A DNA stretch of 64,000 nt. Origin: Pomphorhynchus laevis (taxonomy: Eukaryota; Acanthocephala; Palaeacanthocephala; Echinorhynchida; Pomphorhynchidae). Position 1 is the stretch's first letter; the number at the start of each line of letters is the position of its first letter. Below are positions 56,637-64,000 of the stretch, piece after piece. The notes beneath the pieces were generated by a model that did not search any database, was not told the DNA's origin, and saw only the letters and a list, made by a program, of their open reading frames with translations. Made by a program: the position numbers and the translations under genes. The stretch lies in the NCBI GenBank assembly GCA_012934845.2, contig WNNJ02000853.1, positions 1 through 64,000 on the forward strand. The letters run 5' to 3'.

Positions 56637-59600
56637 ATTGACCTTTAAAAAATTTGGTTTCTGATAAACATACAGTTTCTGATAAACATACAATAAACAT
56701 ACAATTTCTAAACATTCCATGACGAAGGGTAAGCCGAGTAATATTGCCCCGTGCTGTACATGCAACGGTAATGCTGCAAGATGCAAAGGATGTCGGTGTG
56801 CGAAAAATAAAACAGCATGTGTCAACTGCAGAGCAGCTTGTTGCCAAAATACGTGTCCAAATATGATGTCTATGAAGTTAGATAGTGTGCCCCTTGGCAA
56901 TTTAAATTGTCATCTTTCAACAGTCGATACATCTAATGAACCAGTCGTGGTGGGACAGCGTCGGGAGAATTTAAATTACGATAATTTGATCGAGGACATG
57001 TATATGACAGTGATAAGCTGGGTTCCAAATCATATGAAACTTCCAAAATGCAGTACCAGCGGTCAGTTTATCAATCTCCTGACAGAAAAATTCAACGCAG
57101 TCGCGATCCCTAGCTTACATGAACAACGGGCATTGAAAGAAGTTGTGGTAATGAGTCAATTGATGTTACAATCAATACCATCGAGAGGAATTGGTACAAT
57201 AAGAAAGGCTCTACTACGAAGAATGGATGATTGGAATTTGGGAAAGTATAAAGAACTTTTTGACGAGGCAAGCATCTTACAACGTCGAATGGTTAGTGAT
57301 GGATTTGCAAAGGGTTTTCAAAGAATAAGTAAGCAGAAAAAATTTTCTCGTTTTATGCGAGCAGGCAAAACGAGTGCAGCGATAAAAATCCTTGAAGACA
57401 CTGAAGATGGCAATACGGTTTATAGTTTTGACGATATGTGTGATGGTAAGCTTGTATCTGATATTTTGACTGAATTACATCCGCCTGCGCAGCCACTTTC
57501 TCAAGATGCAGTGTTATCGCTTCCTATAACTAATTGTAAATCCCATCACTTTTCAATATATAGTGGAATCGATGGACGTGCAATTATCAGGGAATCATTG
57601 AGGACTCATGGAGGGGCCGGTCCTTCTGGGATAACGGCGATTGCGTTCAGACGAATGTTAACGGCTTTTGGATCACACTCGATAAAGTTAGCTGATGCCA
57701 TTGCGGGTTTAGCAGTGCGCATTGCATCAGAATCAATTCCGGCTGAGTCTTTACAGGCATACGTTAACAGCAGAATTGTTGCGTTAAATAAGCGCCCTGG
57801 TGTCCGACCTATTGGAGTAGGTGAGGTATTTCGTCGTGTAATTGGTAAAGCTATTCTGAATGTGGCTAAAAGAGATTTAAGGGCAGTAGCATGTAATCTG
57901 CAAATGTGTGCGGGACAGCCAGGTGGGCTAGGGTATGTGATACATACATTAACCGATCATTTCCACTCGAACGAGCAATATGGAATACTGTCAGTGGACG
58001 CGAAGAATGCGTTTAATCTAATGAATAGATGCCTAATGCTTAAAAATGTCGAAAAAGTATGCCCTGCCTTCACATGTGTTCTGAGAAATATATATAAGCT
58101 AAATGCTTTACTTGTTGGCCAAGGAGGTAATTTAGCATCGTCAGAGGGTGTCACTCAAGGGGACCCTCTTGCGATGCCAGCGTTTGCAATCTCATCGATG
58201 CCCTTGATATATAAAATCAGAGAATCGATTCCATCAATAAAACAATGCTGGTATGCAGATGATTCGACTTTCGTTGGTGGGCTTGATGATCTATCACGTG
58301 TATGGCGTCTTCTTTGCTCAATAGGTGAGCAGTATGGATACCATGTCAATCCAAACAAATCGAGGTTGCTTATACATCCACGAAACATGATCCGTGCTCA
58401 ACACATCTTTGGAGCTGATGGTTTAATCATTAATGAAGATGGATTAAAGGTACTTGGTGCACCTATTGGCACGCCAAAGTTTGTAAGGGAGTATTGCTGC
58501 GGGCAGTTTTTATCGATGTCAAATCTGGTCAAGGATGTTGCTAATGCCGCTGATGGCGATGCTCATTCCGCATTTGTGGCATACTCTCTTGCAGTTCAGT
58601 CAAAGTGGACTCACCTTTTCCGAGCCGTTGATTGTGACATAGAATGGTTGGATGATCTAAAGAATGTTATTGACACAAAATTTATGAATTCCATGTTTGG
58701 CGATGACATTGATCTTGATTTGAGGGGAGTATGTTCTTTGTCAACCAGTTTGGGGGGACTAGGAATACGAAATATTGAGAGTGAATTAACCAGACAGTAC
58801 AACGCTGCACGATTGTTATCGTCCATATATGAAGAACCTGATTTAGATATTGGTTTCTCAGTAATACACTTATTGTCTGCAATTCAAAACGAACATAAGG
58901 AAGAAAATCGAAATTATGCTGAAAAACTCAAGCCAGAGATCATTCCTATATTGCGAAAATCAGTGGAATATGCATCCCTGAAGGGTGCCTCTAATTGGCT
59001 AACAAGAGATGCGTTGGTTTCTACGGATTGTCAGTTGTCAACGCAAGAGTTTCGAGATGCGTTGTCTGTTCGATATGGTTTAACTCCCAAAGATTTGCCG
59101 GATAAGTGTCAATGTGGTCAGAGATTAACAACGTCGCATGCTCTCTCGTGCAAAAGGGGCGCATTCAACTTCATCCGTCATAATCAACTTCGAGACTTTT
59201 TGGTTAAGAAGTTGAACACAGTCTGTTGGAATGTGTTTGCAGAACCATCTCTGACTCCAGTTCCTGAAAACATCAGTTTCAATATTAGTACAACAACCAG
59301 ACAAGATGATGCTCGAGCTGATATAGTAGGTAATGGACTGTTCGGTGGGAATATGGAGCGTACATTTTTTGATGTAGTCGTTTTCAACAATCATGCTCCG
59401 TCCTATTGCGAAAAGTCAACAGATGCCACTTTCACTTTCCACGAAAATAGAAAATGTGCCAAGTACGAAGAAAGGATACATACAATAGAGCACAGCTCAT
59501 TTTGTCCCCTTATTTGGGCGACTACGGGCGAAGCTGGCAAGAGTGCACAAGCATGTATTAAATCATTGGCTCTAAAAATCGCTGAACAACAAAAAAGCGA

Positions 59601-59848
59601 ATACGCCGTCACGATATCATCAATCAGGACATATATTAGTATGTGTCTTGCGAAAATTTGCTCTGCGACGCTTAGATGTCCACGTGTTCAGTTTCAGCGG
59701 ACTTCGTATCTTCGAGCAGGACGTGTTTTATCAGAGTAATATGTTTGTGTTATGGTATTTATACCACTATTTCAAATGTATAGAGGCCCATTTGTGGGAA
59801 CCTTAATTGTACAATTAAAATTTTAATAAATTGTTATTATTAAAAAAA
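56637..59848 (+). mobile_element. Intact-looking restriction-like-endonuclease LINE
   Basis: A 3.2-kb element with an 82-bp 5' leader, one ORF (56719-59739), a 109-bp 3' UTR and a 3' end TTGTTATTATTAAAAAAA. It is bounded by a 14-bp duplication, AATTATTTATTATT at 56623-56636 and 59849-59862. The satellite landmark ATTGATCCTG is 3574 bp apart across it, against 349 bp in intact units. The 3225-bp excess equals element plus duplication (3226) within 1 bp. An uninterrupted frame plus clean ends point to a recent insertion. It is sense to the host gene if that gene continues past the window. Confidence 0.93.
56719..59739 (+). CDS. LINE polyprotein: CXC-like domain, RT, CCHC, restriction-like endonuclease
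   Basis: 1006 residues, single frame, ATG 82 bp from the element start. Residues 10-48 form a Cys-rich domain with Cys at 12, 13, 15, 22, 25, 27, 34, 37, 41, 42 and 46 (CKGCRCAKNKTACVNC in its middle), like a CXC/tesmin-type DNA-binding fold. The RT spans about 285-600: GGAGPSGITAIAF, NKRPGVRPIGVGEVFRRVIG, SVDAKNAFN with Asp427, GVTQGDPLAMP, YADD at 512-515, LGAPIGTPKFV. A CCHC knuckle follows at Cys797, Cys799, His807, Cys811. The endonuclease has RADI (Asp868) and FFDVVVF (Asp885), then YEERIHTIEHSSFCPLIW. There is no APE endonuclease. This RT wording is widespread in marine-invertebrate genomes; I cannot name the clade with certainty (R2/Utopia-like REL group). Confidence 0.92.
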   Translation: MTKGKPSNIAPCCTCNGNAARCKGCRCAKNKTACVNCRAACCQNTCPNMMSMKLDSVPLGNLNCHLSTVDTSNEPVVVGQRRENLNYDNLIEDMYMTVISWVPNHMKLPKCSTSGQFINLLTEKFNAVAIPSLHEQRALKEVVVMSQLMLQSIPSRGIGTIRKALLRRMDDWNLGKYKELFDEASILQRRMVSDGFAKGFQRISKQKKFSRFMRAGKTSAAIKILEDTEDGNTVYSFDDMCDGKLVSDILTELHPPAQPLSQDAVLSLPITNCKSHHFSIYSGIDGRAIIRESLRTHGGAGPSGITAIAFRRMLTAFGSHSIKLADAIAGLAVRIASESIPAESLQAYVNSRIVALNKRPGVRPIGVGEVFRRVIGKAILNVAKRDLRAVACNLQMCAGQPGGLGYVIHTLTDHFHSNEQYGILSVDAKNAFNLMNRCLMLKNVEKVCPAFTCVLRNIYKLNALLVGQGGNLASSEGVTQGDPLAMPAFAISSMPLIYKIRESIPSIKQCWYADDSTFVGGLDDLSRVWRLLCSIGEQYGYHVNPNKSRLLIHPRNMIRAQHIFGADGLIINEDGLKVLGAPIGTPKFVREYCCGQFLSMSNLVKDVANAADGDAHSAFVAYSLAVQSKWTHLFRAVDCDIEWLDDLKNVIDTKFMNSMFGDDIDLDLRGVCSLSTSLGGLGIRNIESELTRQYNAARLLSSIYEEPDLDIGFSVIHLLSAIQNEHKEENRNYAEKLKPEIIPILRKSVEYASLKGASNWLTRDALVSTDCQLSTQEFRDALSVRYGLTPKDLPDKCQCGQRLTTSHALSCKRGAFNFIRHNQLRDFLVKKLNTVCWNVFAEPSLTPVPENISFNISTTTRQDDARADIVGNGLFGGNMERTFFDVVVFNNHAPSYCEKSTDATFTFHENRKCAKYEERIHTIEHSSFCPLIWATTGEAGKSAQACIKSLALKIAEQQKSEYAVTISSIRTYISMCLAKICSATLRCPRVQFQRTSYLRAGRVLSE

Positions 59849-60893
59849 ATTATTTATTATTTATTATAAATAATTATTTATTATTTAATTATTTGAATTT
59901 TATTTACATTATTTTAAATTTATACGTAGAATAGATTGATTGATCAATACTTAGATTGATCCTGCTCAAAATTCCAAATTTAAATAATTGATAAACATCA
60001 GTTATCATTTTATTATATTTTATTATTATTTGTTAACATATTAGTCGGTTAATATAACAGTTCTTCCTGATAACCTCTATTCCTTATTCGAATACATCTT
60101 ATATTATTTATTAGTCAATTCACAAAAATTGACTTTTATTTTTAATTTCGACTTTAAATGTCAACTTTATATAAATTATGTGAAATCTTATACAACAATT
60201 ATTTATTATTTATTATAAATAATTATTTATTATTTAATTTTTTGAATTTTATTTACATTATTTTAAATTTATACGTAGAATAGATTGATTGATCAATACT
60301 TAGATTGATCCTGCTCAAAATTCCAAATTTAAATAATTGATAAACATCAGTTATTATTTTATTATATTTTATTATTATTTGTTAACATATTAGTCAGTTA
60401 ACATAACAGTTCTATATAATAACCTCTATTCCTTATTCGAATACATCTTATATTATTTATTAGTCAATTCACAAAAATTGACTTTTATTTTAAATTTCAA
60501 CTTTAAATGTCAACTTTATATAAATTATGTGAAATCTTATACAACAATTATTTATTATTTATTATAAATAATTATTTATTATTTAATTTTTTGAATTTTA
60601 TTTACATTATTTTAAATTTATACGTAGAATAGATTGATTGATCAATACTTAGATTGATCCTGCTCAAAATTCCAAATTTAAATAATTGATAAACATCAGT
60701 TATCATTTTATTATATTTTATTATTATTTGTTAACATATTAGTCGGTTAATATAACAGTTCTTCCTGATAACCTCAGTTCCGTATTCGAATACATCTTAT
60801 ATTATTTATTAGTCAATCCACAAAAATTGACTTTTATTTTTAATTTCGACTTTAAATGTCAACTTGATATAAATTATATGAAATCTTATATAA

Positions 60894-61430
60894 CAATTAT
60901 TTATTTTTTATAATTATTTATTATTAAATTTACTAATAAAGTTATTTTGCACTAATATATTTAGTCTTCAACGTAATACTGAAGCAAACATTTGCTTCTT
61001 TGTTCTTTTTACATTTAAGTGCTCCCTAAAATGTCTGTAATTATTAAAACTTTTATCATATGCATAATTTTATAGTATTTTTATTTAATCACATTTAATT
61101 TATTAATTATACAACAATTATTTATTTTTTTATAATTATTTATTATTAAATTTACTAATAAAGTTATTTTGCACTAATATATTTAGTCTTCAACGTAATA
61201 CTGAAGCAAACATTTGCTTCTTTGTTCTTTTTTACATTTAAGTGCTCCTTAAAATGTATGTAATTATTAAAATTTTGTCATATGCATAATTTATCGATTG
61301 TTTTCTTTTCAATTATTGACAGACGTGGATGTTTTGTTATACTATATAATTTTATATTTCTGAATATTCGATATTTTATAGTATTTTTATTTAATCACAT
61401 TTAATTTATTAATTATTTTTTTAATTCATT
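60894..61430 (+). repeat. Tandem duplication with an internal gap
   Basis: ATTACTAATAAAGTTATTTTGCAC-type sequence, TTTAGTCTTCAACGTAATAC, GAAGCAAACATTTGCTTCTT and CATATGCATAATTT occur at about 60935-61070 and again at 61150-61290. The ending TAGTATTTTTATTTAATCAC occurs at about 61073 and 61379. Copy 1 lacks about 100 bp present in copy 2 (GACAGACGTGGATGTTTTG...). GAAGCAAACATTTGCTTC is itself a hairpin. Confidence 0.8.
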
Positions 61431-61519
61431 TAACTTTTTATTTTATAATTGAGTATTAGATGGTTTTATCGCTAATTTTGATTACTAATGTTTTTTTCAA
61501 TATTCATCACAAATTTAAT

Positions 61520-61850
61520 CAAAGGAAATACGTCGTTATCACGTATTTGGTCCTGCTGCAATGTTGAGTCGAGGTATGGAAGCTGAAACATGATAACATA
61601 ACAGTTATTCCTAATAACCTCAATTATTACTTATTCGAATACATCACATATTATTTATTAGTCAATTCATAAAAATTGACTTTTATTTTAAACTTTAATT
61701 TTAAATGTTAACTTGATATAAATTATATTAAATATTACAACAATTAATTTTTATATTTATTTAGTTTTTATTATTTAATTATTTAAATTCTATTTAGCAT
61801 TATTTATTAATTGATAAATAATATAAAATACGTAGACTCAGTTAGCTGAT
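61520..61850 (+). repeat. Copy of the interspersed repeat family, full arrangement
   Basis: The reverse complement of the 3696-4080 type: GGAAATACGTCGTTATCACG, GGTCCTGCTGCAATGTTGAG, GCTGAAACATGATAACATAA, TTATTAGTCAATTCATAAAA, then AAAATACGTAGACTCAGTTA. It lies directly after the satellite and its duplication. It contains both the GC-richer centre and the part used in the satellite unit, so it shows how the two are linked. Confidence 0.75.
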
Positions 61851-62084
61851 CTAATCTGAATTTATTCATGAATAAATGTGGTTTTTCAGATAACATTTAT
61901 TTATGAATATGACAATATTTATAATTAAAATAATTACTGTAATTATTTAATTACTTTTAATAATTAAATAATTATGGGCCTTCAAATGCCAATAATTTTT
62001 CAACTAAATAATCAATACATTTGAAATGCCAATAATTCTTCAAATGCTAATAATTTCTCAACTAAATAATCAAATCGTTTAAGC

Positions 62085-62122
62085 TGACCCCGCCGAACGG
62101 GATAAACGCTGAGAAGTAGAAA
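62085..62122 (+). mobile_element. Extremely truncated RTE 3' end
   Basis: CCCGCCGAACGGGATAAACG then CTGAGAAGTAGAAATAA matches the last bases of the RTE at 15257-18466 (CCGCCAAACGGGATAAACAC...). Only about 38 bp are present, so it is a 5'-truncated insertion or a remnant. Confidence 0.6.
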
Positions 62123-62289
62123 TAATCAAAACATTTAAAGAGTTCAAAAATCACGATATAACTTCAGTCTTCTCTTATTTATCGAAAATATATTCCACAA
62201 CAGTGTAATGTACCGCTGATTTATGTGATTCGCACTTTCAAGCCATAGCTTTCCTTTTGGATAACCTGAAGTTTTCCGCATTGAATTTT

Positions 62290-62880
62290 AATATTTGATT
62301 CCTCTAACTAGAAGGATATCAAGGTCCAAGAATTTAAATTATTTGTTTCAGAGCTCAGCCTGAAATACTTCACTTAAAAGGCATTTTATAGATGCCAATG
62401 TCTTAACTACGTTCAGGTTATCTTCCAGAAAGCTCAGCCTGAGATACTTCACTTAAGAGACGTTTAATGAGCATCCTCAGAATGTATCCTAGGCACCTTA
62501 ACCAACATGATTTAATGTAAAGAAGCAACGGATTTGATTCGAGATCCTCTCTAATGACGAAGATTCAAACCAATTCGATCGCATGCAATGCCATCTTTCT
62601 TGCAATCATTGTCCAGAGTTCATATTCTCATAGTTTAATACATGATCGAAGTTTTAACGATAAAAGAAAGGTTGCTAGTTTGACAACAGCGAATAGGTGC
62701 TGTCGAAGCCCAGCACTTACGAGATACGACTCTGACTTCCTGTCTACAATACGTACACAAATTGCACATTTTTCGACTAATAAGTATATGCCGCAGTTAT
62801 CCGAAGATATTGTGGTATCCCGTATTTCATTAATACTTCACACAACTCTCTTTTGTGGAACTCACTAATGTGTTTGCTTT
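62290..62880 (-). mobile_element. L2/RTE-like LINE remnant (RT and tail pieces)
   Basis: On the minus strand about 62860-62690 reads LMKYGIPQYL, then SKNVQFV in one frame and ESYLVSAGLRQ in another. This corresponds to the YGIP...VR...F.V..GLRQG stretch of LINE RTs. About 62560-62440 corresponds to the GLGV..LL.. tail also seen at 30990-31410. A roughly 45-bp module (AGCTCAGCCTGARATACTTC) is tandemly repeated at 62351 and 62431. The 104-residue plus-strand frame at 62554-62868 is a shadow of this. Confidence 0.55.
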
Positions 62881-62997
62881 AGAAAAAACACATGAATTAT
62901 AATTAAATATAACTACAAAAAATTAAATTACAAAAATTTCCATTGAATTTATTTAATAGGTATCTGTCATGATGATTTACATCAAAAATTAAATATA

Positions 62998-63560
62998 ATT
63001 AAATAAATAAAGGTTTTCTTAAAAATTATAACATAAGTGAAGAAATTCAGAAACAGAACACAAAAACAGTCAGGCAAGATCTATAATCATCATCCGTATA
63101 TTTAATTGTCTTCAACTTATCTTACGGCCTCAGGTCCTGTGGGATCTGAGCCCCACAGCCAATCCAACACGCCGCCTTTCGACAAAACTACCCGGGGTCT
63201 TTCACCCACTCGGAGAGCCCAATCGAGGAGGACTATACTGGGTATTCGAGAGATGAGCAGCTTTAGACACCTTAGCCTTTGCTCTGGGGGACGTTCTCTA
63301 GAAAAGAAGACTAATCCCGAGATAGCCCAAGTACCTCAGAGGCGCACTTGCGTTATCCCATTCAACGACAGATGCTGGGCCCGTTGTAGATCCCATCTAG
63401 CTCTCTTCAGGATACGTTTAAGTCTACCCAGGTCTGCTTTCGCCAACCATTTCACCGTAACGGTGAACCCCAGGTGTTTTACTCAAGTCGTGAAAACAGG
63501 GAGTGGTTGATCAGTCAAAATGGAGGAGAGCGCAGAGAGTGCTAATCTCTTAAGTTAATT
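62998..63560 (-). mobile_element. 3' end of the I/Jockey-like LINE, 5'-truncated copy
   Basis: The AATAAATAAAGGTTTTCTTA tail is followed by the same 3' region as copy B (CTCAGGTCCTGTGGGATCTG, CACCCGGGGTCT, CCTTTGCTCTGGGGGACG, GATGCTGGGCCCGTTGTAGA, TGGAGGAGAGCGCAGAGAGT). It stops at GCTAATCTCTTAA, the standard picture of a 5'-truncated LINE. The 134-residue plus-strand frame across it is antisense and not a gene. Confidence 0.85.
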
Positions 63561-64000
63561 AATATAATTACAAAAATTGCCATTATGTGTGCCGCGATAT
63601 AAATTTCATCTTTTGAATGAAAAATGCATGCGGGATAGAAAATATTCATATTTTATGATAGTGTGCCGCAAACGTTTAAATAATTTAATAGTGTGGTATC
63701 ATTCAAAAGTTATGTACCATAGCTTTACACTAGACTTTAAATAACTCATTATTACAATAGAAAATTGTGTTACTTATATATAAGATATATAATATTATAT
63801 ATCTAAATTTAATATTAAATATTTTTAATTTGAATTAGTTCAAATTAAATGAATATATTTGATTTTATAAGATAGTCATTAATTACTAATAGTGATTTAA
63901 AACGGTAGCTACTGTTAACATGTTTTCTTTAAGCATGATGGTTGTTCTTAATTCTAAGTCGTTCTCGTTTACAATTATCTTTATTAGCCTTAAATGTAAT
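63561..64000. other. AT-rich right edge
   Basis: No gene or element is recognised in the last 440 bases. Confidence 0.5.

Larger units (their letters stand above)
56150..60930 (+). repeat. 349-bp satellite array interrupted by a LINE
   Basis: The landmark ATTGATCCTGCTCAAAATTC starts at 56381, 59955, 60304 and 60653, so the unit is 349 bp where uninterrupted. Other landmarks (AACCTCTATTCC, TTATTAGTCAATTCACAAAA, TATACGTAGAATAGATTGAT) keep the same period. About five units are present in all, two left of the LINE and the rest right of it. Units differ by few substitutions. Half of the unit (TTATTCGAATACATC..TATTATTTATTAGTCAATTC) is clearly related to the interspersed family at 3696, 28802, 41590 and 61520. 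Confidence 0.92.

Noticed and set aside
62554-62868. 104-codon plus-strand frame with a signal-peptide-like start
   Set aside because: The opposite strand carries LINE RT remnants at the same place, and codon content fits antisense of it.
63106-63510. 134-codon plus-strand frame
   Set aside because: Antisense of the I/Jockey-like LINE 3' end; the equivalent antisense frame occurs over copy B at 51321-51596.

Overview
The window is animal (metazoan) nuclear DNA: very AT-rich, long introns with GT/AG borders, and dense in non-LTR retrotransposons, Penelope-like elements (PLEs), a hAT DNA transposon, fold-back palindromes and a satellite. I see no bacterial operon, rRNA, tRNA or CRISPR array. 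The mix (RTE, L2/CR1-like, I/Jockey-like, a restriction-like-endonuclease LINE, PLE) fits an invertebrate such as an arthropod, but the sequence does not fix the phylum.

Host coding content is small and lies on the + strand. Five exons (8485-8607, 10510-10678, 19282-19463, 20123-20211, 22117-22573) join with matching phases into 340 codons of coiled coil. They resemble the conserved core of the SOGA/MTCL family of microtubule-associated coiled-coil proteins. Two more exons (32240-32935 and 41990-42187, both phase 0) encode another coiled coil and a basic, Ser/Asn-rich segment. They are either the next part of the same gene or a neighbouring gene. No terminal exon is seen, so the gene runs off the right edge or has exons I could not find.

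Most of the rest is transposable elements, largely inside introns. From left to right: a fold-back with a LINE RT scrap inside (7.2-8.1 kb); a decayed LINE (11.0-13.3 kb); an exact 121-bp direct repeat (13.6-14.1 kb); a 22-bp minisatellite (14.7-15.0 kb); a complete-length RTE with an 18-bp target-site duplication (15.26-18.47 kb); a 985-bp direct duplication (22.8 and 27.5 kb); a hAT transposon with 8-bp flanks carrying a nested LINE (34.06-38.06 kb); a GC-rich, nearly whole L2/CR1-like LINE (42.4-46.5 kb); an acidic tandem-repeat reading frame (46.7-47.9 kb); two opposed PLE fragments (47.9-50.3 kb); and a LINE between 178-bp inverted arms (50.9-55.05 kb).

The most notable object is at 56637-59848: an apparently intact non-LTR retrotransposon with one open frame of 1006 codons. 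Its order is an N-terminal cysteine-rich CXC-like domain, a reverse transcriptase, a CCHC knuckle, and an R2-type restriction-like endonuclease. It sits inside a 349-bp satellite array with a 14-bp duplication. The spacing of satellite landmarks across the insertion equals one unit plus the element plus the duplication to within 1 bp. The satellite itself is related to an interspersed repeat family found at least five more times in the window.
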